NCBI RefSeq assembly: GCF_003075415.1
Contig: NZ_QDAH01000053.1
Span: 1-36,011, forward strand
Source of the DNA: Microvirga sp. KLBC 81
Lineage (GTDB): Bacteria; Pseudomonadota; Alphaproteobacteria; Rhizobiales; Beijerinckiaceae
Reading direction: 5' to 3'
DNA: 36,011 nt
This document shows, in pieces, positions 16,170 to 23,515 of the stretch; position 1 is the first letter of the stretch; each line of letters begins with the position of its first letter. A program made the position numbers and the translations under genes. The notes under the pieces are model-generated. The model made no database searches, was not told the DNA's origin, and was given only the letters and a program-made list of their open reading frames with translations.

Positions 16170-16203
16170 TGATCCCCCCTTTCTGATGAAGCTGCTCTAG
16201 GTT

Positions 16204-16242
16204 GAAAATAATGAAACGCCCCAAGTCGAAGAACTCGGGGCG
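16204..16242 (-). terminator. Hairpin plus T-rich tract (minus strand)
   Basis: Read on the minus strand: CGCCCCGAGT, loop TCTTCG, ACTTGGGGCG (one mismatch), then TTTCATTATTTTC. It would terminate the 53-aa RTX-like frame just upstream of it. Confidence 0.7.
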
Positions 16243-16249
16243 CTTTCCC

Positions 16250-16411
16250 TCATGGTGCGTCAGATGCCGTGGAATTCGGCATAGGTCTCTTGAGGCCGCT
16301 GGTCATGGTAGCAATAAGAACCTGCTTGGATACGCCGGTGCCGTCCAAGGCCACCAGCGTGCCGTTACCATCGCTCCCAACTAAGGTGTCATTGCCGCTC
16401 GTGCCACTCAT
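16250..16411 (-). CDS. 53-aa RTX-repeat-like peptide
   Basis: A short frame from ATG 16411 (AAGGGG upstream) to TGA at 16250. The first 25 residues, MSGTSGNDTLVGSDGNGTLV, carry one or two calcium-binding RTX-type turns. The rest ('VSKQVLIATMTSGLKRPMPN') is unrelated. A terminator-like hairpin follows directly. It is either a small gene of its own or the truncated start of a second RTX gene; the ribosome-binding site and terminator favour expression. Confidence 0.5.
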   Translation of the reverse strand: MSGTSGNDTLVGSDGNGTLVALDGTGVSKQVLIATMTSGLKRPMPNSTASDAP

Positions 16412-16662
16412 GCCTGCCCCTTAAGCAATACGGACGAATTCTGATAATCTGAGCCGTTAAGGAGAATGGAAATTCCTCGCTTCCGGAAATATGCCTAGAT
16501 GCTTACCAGGGCAGAGCCAATAGAACAAAATGCCGCTTGTAAGAGGATATCCTCATCGGAGTTAATCCCGGTGCACTGCTTGGATGATCCGCTTGGTTCA
16601 GCCTCTGTTTAAGCAAGAGGATTATAGTCACCCTTTGACAACCCTTCGAGGGGAGAGGGACC

Positions 16663-16830
16663 ATGTCACGCGAACGTCAAGCTCAGTGGACTCAGCGGCT
16701 TGAGCGGCTGCAGGCTCTGAGAGAGCGCTTCATGGCAGCCCACAACTATCACCGAGCATACGAAGCCTACCTGAGCATTCAGCGCGTGTACGACTGCTGG
16801 GCTGATGAGATGTTCCGCTCGCAGCGCTAG
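16663..16830 (+). CDS. Small helical protein, 55 aa
   Basis: A frame of 56 codons from ATG 16663 with GAGGGGAGAGGGACC directly upstream, a strong ribosome-binding site. The product starts MSRERQAQWTQRLERLQALR and ends 'CWADEMFRSQR'. It is rich in Arg, Gln, Ala and aromatic residues and is predicted to be two helices. The family is not recognised. It sits alone between the RTX-like peptide and a DUF6894 gene. The good start signal and the amphipathic pattern make it more credible than a chance frame. Confidence 0.6.
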   Translation: MSRERQAQWTQRLERLQALRERFMAAHNYHRAYEAYLSIQRVYDCWADEMFRSQR

Positions 16831-16950
16831 CCCTGCCATAGAGCCGGTCCTATAAACGGCAGCGGAACGCGAAGTGTTCGGGGCCATCCTGCAGGACTGC
16901 TAGTTCTGGATAGGCATTGTTGAATGCCTCGGGAAGCAAATTTGGTTAGC

Positions 16951-17172
16951 CTACTTTGATATGGCTAGCAGGTAGACCCTCTGCCTGGCCTCGTTGAGAA
17001 CCTCGCAGCAATACTCCCCAGCGCCACTAGACAGGAACGGGTCGAGAGCCACCAACCCGTTGCTTAGGCGCGCGAACTGGCGTGCGGCCTCATCATTGGG
17101 GCAATCGTAGCCGGAGTCATCCTGGGAGATGAGTTGAGAACCCCGATAGAGGTTGAAGTAGTAGCGAGGCAT
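16951..17172 (-). CDS. DUF6894 family protein, copy 1
   Basis: A 73-residue protein beginning MPRYYFNLYRGSQLISQDDS, with the typical 'GYDCPNDEAARQFA' segment of DUF6894, a family of small proteins of unknown function frequent in Hyphomicrobiales. The frame extends to 17217, but the MPRYYF start is the family start, with AGGAGAAAGGAGAG upstream. It is about 75% identical by eye to the gene at 18184-18405, and the similarity extends into the flanks, so the two arose by segmental duplication. Confidence 0.85.
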   Translation of the reverse strand: MPRYYFNLYRGSQLISQDDSGYDCPNDEAARQFARLSNGLVALDPFLSSGAGEYCCEVLNEARQRVYLLAISK

Positions 17173-17358
17173 AAGACCTCTCCTTTCTCCTGCCGATGAT
17201 GTCCGAAGGGCTGACATCTTCGAACACTGAGCAACTAAGAAGCAGCCTTAGCGTTATTTTTCGACTGTGGCCATCTCGGCTGGGGACTCGTCACTACCAA
17301 GCAGCTTAGCCTTTGGCTGGGTTGGCGACGTTCTTCCTGATTTCAGGAGGAAGGAGCC

Positions 17359-18009
17359 ATGGTGCGAGTTTTTTCATTAGCTATCGCATGTGTCCTTGCT
17401 CTCTCTGCTGGAGCGGAGGGCGCACCATCCCGAAAGCGTAACACCTCTGCTCAGGAACGGCCGGCACCTCAGCAAGCGGTGCAGGAACAAGATGAGTTCC
17501 TGTCGTGCGATGTGGCCGTCCGCGAGTTCGTTCAGGGGCGAAAAGAAGCCGCTGCGCTTTCCGTCACGGACGTCAAGGCTGATGGCTTGCGGATGACGTT
17601 GAGATTCGTCCATCCCTATGGCGAAACCGGAGATACGCCGCCCAATCTCGCCTTCACACGGGGTGAGTCACTTGAAGAGCGCCGCAAGGCATTGAACGAG
17701 ACGAAGCAACGAGCACGGCTACTGGCCGAAGCGGCTAGAACCGGAAACGTCTGGTACGTCATCGCCGTGAGGAAAGAGAGCAGACCGGGCGAAGAGCGCC
17801 GCAGCTCAACGAGCGCCCAGACGAGCGAAGGTCAGCAGCTTTCTGCCGACGCTGTGGTGATGGCGAGCATTGAGGGTCGGTGCATACCAGTTTCGCAGTA
17901 TGAGGCCGTTCCGCTCAATAGCCTGAGTTCGGATTTGCAACAGGCGCTTGGCCAAAGGGAGCGGGAAGCATCACCGGCTGAGAATGCCCGGCAACCGCCA
18001 CCGTCCTAA
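17359..18009 (+). CDS. Exported hypothetical protein, 216 aa
   Basis: Begins with a clear signal peptide (MVRVFSLAIACVLALSAGAEG, cleavage near AEG-AP), followed by a charged, Gln/Arg-rich linker. A mixed domain from about residue 45 to 185 contains 'SCDVAVREFVQGRKE', 'LRMTLRFVHPYGETG' and 'ASIEGRCIPVSQYE'; its two Cys could form a disulfide. The C-terminus is Glu/Pro-rich. The ATG at 17359 has AGGAGGAAGGAG upstream. The family is not recognised; probably periplasmic. It lies between the two DUF6894 copies and on the opposite strand. Confidence 0.75.
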   Translation: MVRVFSLAIACVLALSAGAEGAPSRKRNTSAQERPAPQQAVQEQDEFLSCDVAVREFVQGRKEAAALSVTDVKADGLRMTLRFVHPYGETGDTPPNLAFTRGESLEERRKALNETKQRARLLAEAARTGNVWYVIAVRKESRPGEERRSSTSAQTSEGQQLSADAVVMASIEGRCIPVSQYEAVPLNSLSSDLQQALGQREREASPAENARQPPPS

Positions 18010-18090
18010 GCATTAGGGCGATTGCATGAACGAACCGTAGGTGCCGCCCTGGAGATTGCGTTAGGCGTGCCCCCTAACAGCTATCGCAGC

Positions 18091-18122
18091 GCCTTTTGCC
18101 AAGAGATTTCGATTCAGAAATC
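18091..18122 (+). repeat. 33-bp dispersed repeat, copy 1
   Basis: Matches the consensus GGCTTTAGCCAAGA followed by GATTTCGATTCAGAAATC, with a variant first half (GCCTTTTGCC). The second half forms a small hairpin, GATTTC/GAAATC. Confidence 0.6.
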
Positions 18123-18183
18123 GGCACTGTTGAGCGCCTCCGGAGGCAAGTTTGGCCTGAAAGCGCTCACTTTGGCCAAAAGC

Positions 18184-18405
18184 CTACTTTGAGATGGGCA
18201 AGGTAAAGATGCTCTGTCTGGCTTCATTGAGAACGACAATGCAACACCTCACTGACGCACCGGACAGGAACGGATCAAGAGCCACCAACCCGTTGCTCAG
18301 CTGCGCGAACTGGCGTGCGGCCGCATTATTGGGGCATTCATAGCCGGTATCGTCCTGGGAGATGAGCTGGGAGCCTTGATAAAGATTGAAGTAGTAGCGA
18401 GGCAT
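18184..18405 (-). CDS. DUF6894 family protein, copy 2
   Basis: A 73-residue paralogue of the gene at 16951-17172: MPRYYFNLYQGSQLISQDDT, 'GYECPNNAAARQFAQLSNGL' and the same PISK-type end. The ribosome-binding region (AGGAGAAAGGAGATGG) and the downstream motif around 18126-18185 are also shared. Differences concentrate near residues 48-60. Both copies keep intact frames, so selection on both is likely. Confidence 0.85.
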   Translation of the reverse strand: MPRYYFNLYQGSQLISQDDTGYECPNNAAARQFAQLSNGLVALDPFLSGASVRCCIVVLNEARQSIFTLPISK

Positions 18406-18481
18406 AAGCCATCTCCTTTCTCCTGCCGAAGCCCAAAGGGCTCTAGTCGTGCTTCGAGACAGACCCGCTCAATGCCGACGT

Positions 18482-18667
18482 TTACTCGAGGTGCTTTTGC
18501 TCTAGCCGAGCTGCGAGAGCTTGAAGGTGTTCCGGAACAGGTTCTGAGAATAGGTCCTGGTAAATGCTCCGGAGGGAATGACCCAGAACGAAGATGGCCT
18601 GCTCTTGGGAAAAGGTGAGGCGATTCAGTGCGTACTTGTCGAAGTCGAAGTTATTGATTGGCAGCAT
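18482..18667 (-). CDS. NepR-like anti-sigma factor
   Basis: A 61-residue protein whose second half, 'LGHSLRSIYQDLFSEPVP' then 'HLQALAARLEQK', matches the NepR core pattern (helix, 'LRxLYxDxxxEPVPxxxxxLxxxLE', helix). NepR binds the extracytoplasmic-function-like sigma factor EcfG and is displaced by phosphorylated PhyR in the alphaproteobacterial general stress response. The N-terminus MLPINNFDFDKYALNRL is unusual for NepR. The ATG at 18667 has GGAGG six bases upstream, preferred over 18685. No phyR, ecfG or histidine kinase gene is nearby, so it is an orphan copy. Assignment rests on this one motif. Confidence 0.65.
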   Translation of the reverse strand: MLPINNFDFDKYALNRLTFSQEQAIFVLGHSLRSIYQDLFSEPVPEHLQALAARLEQKHLE

Positions 18668-18770
18668 GGATAGCCTCCAGTGCACTCTCTGAACGGCCGA
18701 ATAACATATGTTAGTCTCAACTCGCGCAGGAGTGAGCCGGTTTCAGCGGGGCTATACGTAAAATTCGGCT

Positions 18771-18804
18771 TTGCTTTAGCCAAGAGAGTTCGATTCAGAA
18801 ATCA
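18771..18804 (+). repeat. 33-bp dispersed repeat, copy 2
   Basis: TTGCTTTAGCCAAGA then GAGTTCGATTCAGAAATCA: close to the consensus, with one change in the hairpin arm. Here the repeat precedes, rather than follows, a 192-aa-family tail fragment. Confidence 0.65.
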
Positions 18805-18810
18805 AGAGTA

Positions 18811-18994
18811 AGGAAGCGAAAGTGAAGGCACGGCTCGTTGGAAATGAGGATCCAGACGAGTGGGACCTGCCGCCCAAGCCCAAGGATATGCACTGGGCGA
18901 CTTACGAGCGGTGGGTGGCGCGCTATGATGCGGCTGAGGATCTCCCAATGCCAGCCTTGCCATGGCAGCAGCACGGCTGATGAAGAGATACTAG
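18811..18994 (+). pseudogene. 3' fragment of a 192-aa-family gene
   Basis: Translates as 'KEAKVKARLVGNEDPDEWDL' followed by 'PPKPKDMHWATYERWVARYD', matching residues ~130-175 of the protein at 14256-14834. A short deletion near 18940 shifts the frame; the original ending (AARLMKRY, TAG 18992-18994) is readable in the other frame. There is no N-terminal part. The stop codon abuts the IS5-family element. Confidence 0.85.
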
Positions 18995-19825
18995 GCTCAG
19001 GACTCGTTAATTGAGGTAGAAGGCGATGGTAGCCGCGAGGCAGATCGCCGAGAAGAACGTGTGAGCGCAGCGGTCATAGCGGGTGGCGATCCGGCGCCAA
19101 TCCTTGAGCTTGGCGACCATGTTCTCGATCTTGTGGCGCTGGCGATAGAGCACCTTGTCATAGGCAATCGGCACCTTGCGGTTCCGGGTCGGCGGAATGC
19201 AGGGTGTGATGTCCTTGTCAGCAAGAGCCTCCCGGAACCAGTTGCTGTCGTAGCCGCGGTCAGCAATCAGCGTGGAGCCCGCCGGCAACGCCTCCAGAAC
19301 GAGCCGAGCGCCCGTGTGGTCGCTCATCTGTCCTTCCGACCGCAGCAGGATGATCGGCCGCCCGACCTCGTCGCAGACGGCGTGGAGCTTGGAATTCAGC
19401 CCGCCTTTCGTGCTCCCGATGCGGCGGGGAACATCCCCTTTTTGAGCAGGCTCGCCGCAGTCCGGTGCGCCGTCAGGTGAGTGGCATCGATCATGATCCG
19501 CTCGGGCTGGGGGCCTTTGCTCGCAAGTGCTGCAAAGATGCGGTCGAATACGCCCAACCGGCTCCAGCGCATGAACCGGTTGTAGAGCGTCTTGTGCGGC
19601 CCGTACTCCTTGGGAGCGTCCTTCCACTGCAGGCCGTTGTGGATCACGTACACGATCCCGCTGACGACCCGCTGGTCGTCCACGCGCGGTACGCCGTGCG
19701 CCAGCGGGAAGTACGGTGAAATCCGCGCCATCTGACGCTTGCTCAGCAGAAACAAGTCACCCATCCAAGCCTCCTCGACAGGAGGCTCTGAATCATACCT
19801 CAGCCCAAATTAATAGGTCCTGAGC
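18995..19825 (-). mobile_element. IS5-family element (IS427-like), 831 bp
   Basis: Terminal inverted repeats GCTCAGGACTCGTTAATT (left) and, reverse-complemented, GCTCAGGACCTATTAATT (right), flanked on both sides by CTAG (18991-18994 and 19826-19829), a 4-bp target duplication. It contains a two-frame transposase. Both ends and the target duplication are intact, indicating a fairly recent insertion, here at the stop codon of a gene fragment. Confidence 0.93.
19007..19764 (-). CDS. IS5-family transposase, two overlapping frames
   Basis: The first frame (19396-19764, 122 aa) starts MGDLFLLSKRQMARISPYFP and carries the DUF4096 N-terminus and the first catalytic Asp in 'MIDATHLTAHR'. The second frame continues 'DVPRRIGSTKGGLNSKLHAV' with the second Asp in 'LIADRGYDS' and the Glu region 'RHKIENMVAKLKDWRRIATR', ending at 19007. 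The switch occurs at AAAAAGGGG (plus-strand 19435-19443) by a −1 shift, the usual expression mode for the IS427 group. All DDE residues are present, so the element may be active. Confidence 0.9.
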
Positions 19826-19832
19826 CTAGCTC

Positions 19833-20144
19833 TTAGAACAAGCCTTCTAAGGCTTTGAGGAAGCCATCGGTGATGAACAGGCTGACGGTGAGCAGCAAAA
19901 GGGCAACTTCAGAGATAATCAGCGCCCGCCGAATAAGCGACAGGAAGAATATGGCAAGGGCGAAGGCAATATAGCTGAAGTCGAAGTTCGACTGCAGCTG
20001 GAGGAGAACGTAGGCGACAAAGGCATAGGTGAGGGCCCGGCCAATACGGAACAGGTAAGGCGCAGCCTTTTGAACGGCTGCGGAAAACGCCTCTTCATCT
20101 TCCTGCGCCTGCGCCCTGCGCTGCGCATCCCCAAATGACCGCAT
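19833..20144 (-). CDS. Small integral membrane protein, 103 aa
   Basis: Starts MRSFGDAQRRAQAQEDEEAF, a soluble charged N-terminus of about 30 residues, followed by three hydrophobic segments (around 'ALTYAFVAYVLLQL', 'FDFSYIAFALAIFFLSLI' and 'ALIISEVALLLLTVSLFI'). The frame is open to 20264, but the ATG at 20144 has GAGGGG upstream and gives a sensible N-terminus. The family is not recognised. It lies directly right of the IS5-family element, with its stop 4 bp from the target duplication. Confidence 0.65.
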   Translation of the reverse strand: MRSFGDAQRRAQAQEDEEAFSAAVQKAAPYLFRIGRALTYAFVAYVLLQLQSNFDFSYIAFALAIFFLSLIRRALIISEVALLLLTVSLFITDGFLKALEGLF

Positions 20145-20364
20145 AGCAATCCCCTCAGTATTCCGCTGGGGAGGTGTAGTAGGGGAGCGGTTGCCGCGCA
20201 ATAGACTATTTGACATACACTTCGTTACTTTGCGTAATGTTAGTGCGCAGCAACCTACTCGCATGGGGTATTCTTCATCGCCTTATGCCCATCTTGCCCA
20301 CGCCCGTTGGGGCAATAACCTGATGGCAGCGGCGTAGCTTCGTCTTGCATGCGGGAGGGCAGCA

Positions 20365-21504
20365 GTGGCGTGTCGTCTCACGATTGAACGAATCCATTTA
20401 ACTCGGGCCGTACAACCCTCTATCGCCGCTCTGTCATTATTCGTCTTTACAATCGTGCAGGTCGAGAGGGTAGCAGCGCTCGATGTGGGCGTGAGCGGAG
20501 GTACTGCTGGACTGGGCGCTGGCGTGGGATCTGGCGGGATCAGCGCCTTGAAGACGGCGGCGGAAAACCGACTGAATCTGCCTATAGTGTCTCCGCACGG
20601 CCCCATCAATGACAAGGCGGCTATGCCTGAGAGCAAGCATACCGAGTTAGAAGAGGCTATTGAACGGGAAAAGGACCGCGCCGATACACTGCAGCAGCAG
20701 TTGAACGCAGCCCAGCAGCAAGTAGCCACTTTGAAGGCGAGTGAGGCTAGAGCCGCTGAGCTTGAGGATATGCTGGAACAGGAGAAGGAGCGTTCCACCT
20801 CGTCTGTCCGCGAGCTTGAGACATTGAAAGAACAGCTCACTGCCCTGAAGACGAGCGCAACCAAGGCAGCAGAGAGCGAGGATGCAGCCGCTTGGGAGAG
20901 ACAGCGAGCCGATGCTGCGTATCAGCAGTTGAATGTCCTGCAGGCACAGCTTTCAGTTCTCATGGCGGACGGGGCCAAGGTGCTAGCCGACCTCATGCGG
21001 GAGAAAGAGCAGAGCGCTCTCACAACTCGACAGCTAGAAGCTGCTCTGAGAACGATTGACGTTCTCGAAAGCCGCACGGAATTCATACCAGGCACTCTGG
21101 CTTTTCAGGACCCTACTCTCGTCTTGTTTGGGCCTCCAGTCGACAAGTCCAGCGAAATCATCGAAGAAGCGTCAATAAAGACCCGCGACCAAGATGAGGC
21201 TGGGGCCGCTCGCATGTACCAGGAAGCCGCTACTGCGCAACCTGCAGCACAGGATCCGGGTCTTCAGGGCAATGTTCAACCACAGATGCAAGCACCGGGA
21301 ATTCCAGCGGAAGCAGACACCTTTCAGAAAGGAGACCCTCCTAGCCAGCGGGTTACAACTCCAGTCCGGAAAAGAGCGACGCCGAGATCCCAACGCCGTA
21401 AGAACTACGGTCAGGTCCGATGGAGCAGACGCTGGACCGGTTACATGGGAGGATATGGCAACGCCAGAGGGTCACGCACTATCAATGGGCCGGGGATCTG
21501 GTGA
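20365..21504 (+). CDS. Exported or membrane-anchored coiled-coil protein, 379 aa
   Basis: A GTG start at 20365 with GGGAGGG upstream. An N-terminal hydrophobic segment ('PSIAALSLFVFTIVQVERVA') is probably a signal peptide or anchor, followed by a Gly-rich linker ('GVSGGTAGLGAGVGSGG'). From about residue 88 to 235 runs a long coiled coil with several imperfect ~40-residue units of the type 'EREKDRADTLQQQLN...LK.S..+A.E'. The C-terminal 140 residues are Pro/Gln/Arg-rich and probably disordered. No enzymatic motif is visible. A structural or cell-envelope role is a guess. A scrap of the 192-aa gene family follows 120 bp downstream. Confidence 0.75.
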   Translation: MACRLTIERIHLTRAVQPSIAALSLFVFTIVQVERVAALDVGVSGGTAGLGAGVGSGGISALKTAAENRLNLPIVSPHGPINDKAAMPESKHTELEEAIEREKDRADTLQQQLNAAQQQVATLKASEARAAELEDMLEQEKERSTSSVRELETLKEQLTALKTSATKAAESEDAAAWERQRADAAYQQLNVLQAQLSVLMADGAKVLADLMREKEQSALTTRQLEAALRTIDVLESRTEFIPGTLAFQDPTLVLFGPPVDKSSEIIEEASIKTRDQDEAGAARMYQEAATAQPAAQDPGLQGNVQPQMQAPGIPAEADTFQKGDPPSQRVTTPVRKRATPRSQRRKNYGQVRWSRRWTGYMGGYGNARGSRTINGPGIW

Positions 21505-21622
21505 AAATGGAGTGGGCGAAGGTTCCAGTCCGCTCGCTCCCACCCCCATTCTTCTCTCGTAGTGCCGATGCGCAGTCGGCTTCATGCACTGGGAGGCCTG
21601 CTACCATTCTGCTGAGGGTGTA

Positions 21623-21664
21623 CTTGATGCTTTAGAAACGGCGCGGCTGATGAAGCGGCTTTAG
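21623..21664 (+). pseudogene. 14-codon tail of a 192-aa-family gene
   Basis: Reads LDALETARLMKRL and TAG, matching the last residues of the family (LDAQ..-AARLMKR). It is followed without a break by the 33-bp repeat. Nothing of the upstream part of the family gene is present. Confidence 0.7.
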
Positions 21665-21689
21665 CCAAGAGATTTCGATTTCGAAGTCA
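21657..21689 (+). repeat. 33-bp dispersed repeat, copy 3
   Basis: GGCTTTAGCCAAGA then GATTTCGATTTCGAAGTCA. The first half is identical to copy 4; the second half is changed but can still pair partly (GATTTC/GAAGTC). Confidence 0.65.
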
Positions 21690-21919
21690 GCAACATCAGC
21701 ACCCGTAACTCAAACGCAAGTAGTCGGGCTAGGAGTGTGCTAGCCTCCAAAAAGATCCGTGAAAAGAGCCACGCTCCCAAATTGATTAGTTCAAGTGGGT
21801 TCACCGCAACTGATAATTGGTTGTTAGATTGTTGAGGGATCCACGATGAGATATTCTTGCGCTGACGCGGGAGATTTATTGTGAGTCTTCCACGAAGGCC
21901 GTGAGCTCGGGAGAGTGTC

Positions 21920-23170
21920 ATGCTCAACAGAGGAACTGTTATCGCAGCTGCATACATTGTCACGCTAACTTTCGGACCTGCACTGGCGCAGGATTTGCTC
22001 TCCCCGGGCGGGGGACAGGTTACTGACGAACTAGAGGCAAAAGACGATCCTGGCAGGCGGGAGGCGCTACAAGAAGGCGCTATTACCTACGCGGAGGATT
22101 TTAATGTCACCGCGGAAGAAGCAGGACGGCGGCTGAGGCAGCAAGAGGCGTTGCAGGACGTGCTCGCCACATTGCGGGAGCGGGTGGGCTCCGCAGGCAT
22201 CGCCGGATCGTACATTGAACACCAACCACAGCTTCGGGGCGTGGTGCGGCTGGCAGAGGGGGCTAATATCGATGCAGAAGCTAGGAGGATGATAGAACAG
22301 TCCCGAGTGCCCATCGAACTCGTCGAGAGCGCCGGGCCCAGTCTAGAGGATCTGACTCGACGATTGGAAAACGCTCTTCCCCGCCTGCAGGAGCTGGGTG
22401 GCGGCCTTGTTGGGGCCGAAGTGGACGAGCGTACAGGTGAAATCGTCCTGTACTATCAGGGTGGTGAGAAGGTCCCACTCGATCCCGAGGCGCGGCGGCG
22501 GGTGCAAGAACGGGCACGAGAGTTGCTACAGGTGCCAATTCGAACTGAGGAAGTCAAGACGCCTGTCGGCGACGGCCATACTCGCGGTGGGGCAGACCTA
22601 TCGAGCTGCACCTCGGGCTTTGTGGTGCGGCATCCATCGACAGGTACGCGTGGCTACATCACTGCAGGTCATTGCCCCGATAACCAGACCTATTTTGAGT
22701 TCGGCGGGTTCAGCTACTCGACAAGCTTCGTAGACGAGATCCGTGACGCTGACCAAGATGTGCAGTGGCACACCACTCTGCATATTGAAGAGCCGCGCTT
22801 CTATGCTAGCAGTACGCTATCTCATCGCCCACTCTATTCCCAGCGTACCCGCGCGTTTCAGTCGGTCGGAGGCTATGTCTGTCATCGGGGAAAGACGACG
22901 GGCTACAGCTGCGGCACGATCCAGAGCAAAACCTTCGCACCCGCCTACACGGATGCTTGTCCAGGCACGACGTGCTTGCCAGTATGGATCCGTGTGTCCG
23001 GGGCGAGCTTGAGATGTTTCCCTGGCGATAGCGGAGGGCCGTGGTTCATTGCCTACACTGCCTATGGCATATACAAAGGCCAGGCTTCTTCCGGTACCTC
23101 TGCGGCAGATTGTGACTGGGCATTCTACATGGCGTCGAACTATTTCGGCATTTCACTGGTATACGACTAG
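21920..23170 (+). CDS. Secreted chymotrypsin-fold serine protease (S1, streptogrisin-like)
   Basis: A 416-residue pre-pro-protease. The signal peptide is residues 1-23 (MLNRGTVIAAAYIVTLTFGP, cleavage after ALA). A propeptide (~24-215, helix and strand rich, with 'QLRGVVRLAEGANIDAEARR' resembling streptogrisin/alpha-lytic propeptides) precedes the catalytic domain, with His251 in 'ITAGHC', a probable Asp280 in 'DADQDVQWH' and Ser371 in 'PGDSGGPW'. Paired Cys (230/252, 321/331, 366/398 region) fit an exported disulfide-bonded enzyme. Proteases of this kind are best known from actinobacteria, so transfer is possible. The ATG at 21920 has GGGAGAG upstream. The stop is directly followed, in frame, by a 192-aa-family tail. 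Confidence 0.92.
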   Translation: MLNRGTVIAAAYIVTLTFGPALAQDLLSPGGGQVTDELEAKDDPGRREALQEGAITYAEDFNVTAEEAGRRLRQQEALQDVLATLRERVGSAGIAGSYIEHQPQLRGVVRLAEGANIDAEARRMIEQSRVPIELVESAGPSLEDLTRRLENALPRLQELGGGLVGAEVDERTGEIVLYYQGGEKVPLDPEARRRVQERARELLQVPIRTEEVKTPVGDGHTRGGADLSSCTSGFVVRHPSTGTRGYITAGHCPDNQTYFEFGGFSYSTSFVDEIRDADQDVQWHTTLHIEEPRFYASSTLSHRPLYSQRTRAFQSVGGYVCHRGKTTGYSCGTIQSKTFAPAYTDACPGTTCLPVWIRVSGASLRCFPGDSGGPWFIAYTAYGIYKGQASSGTSAADCDWAFYMASNYFGISLVYD

Positions 23171-23323
23171 GATGCAGACCCAGCTGAATGGGATCTGCCG
23201 CCAAAGCCGAAGGGTATGCGTTGGGCAACCTATGAGCGATGGGCGGCTCGCTACGCCGCCGCTGAAGACATGCTCGATGCACAACTCATCATGGCGGCGG
23301 CGCGGCTAATGAAGCGGCTTTAG
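23171..23323 (+). pseudogene. 50-codon tail of a 192-aa-family gene fused behind the protease stop
   Basis: Reads 'DADPAEWDLPPKPKGMRWAT' and onward to 'MAAARLMKRL' with TAG at 23321-23323, colinear with the last 50 residues of the 14256-14834 protein. It begins at the very next codon after the protease stop TAG and is in the same frame. There is no start codon or ribosome-binding site of its own. Readthrough of the TAG would append it to the protease. Confidence 0.85.
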
Positions 23324-23348
23324 CCAAGAGATTTCGATTCAGAAATCA
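23316..23348 (+). repeat. 33-bp dispersed repeat, copy 4
   Basis: GGCTTTAGCCAAGA then GATTTCGATTCAGAAATCA, the best match to the consensus. It begins inside the last codons of the family tail. GGCTTTAGCC and GATTTC...GAAATC are each self-complementary. Confidence 0.7.
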
Positions 23349-23515
23349 GGAATGGCCGCTACTGCTTGAGAGCCCATTCGCCAGCAGAGATTGCAACCAC
23401 AGCCAAGCTGCCAAATTTTAAGCCTAAAGTCATCGTCTACCGAGCGGGAAGGAAAACAATGCCGAACGGCCTCTAAGGTTCTCGCTCGGCTGCAAGATTA
23501 GAGTGGGGCACTCCT

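Larger units (their letters stand above)
21505..21919. other. Intergenic stretch with family tail and repeat copy
   Basis: Contains the 14-codon tail fragment and repeat copy 3 (both listed separately). The remainder, 21690-21919, has no gene I can support and should hold the serine-protease promoter. Confidence 0.5.
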
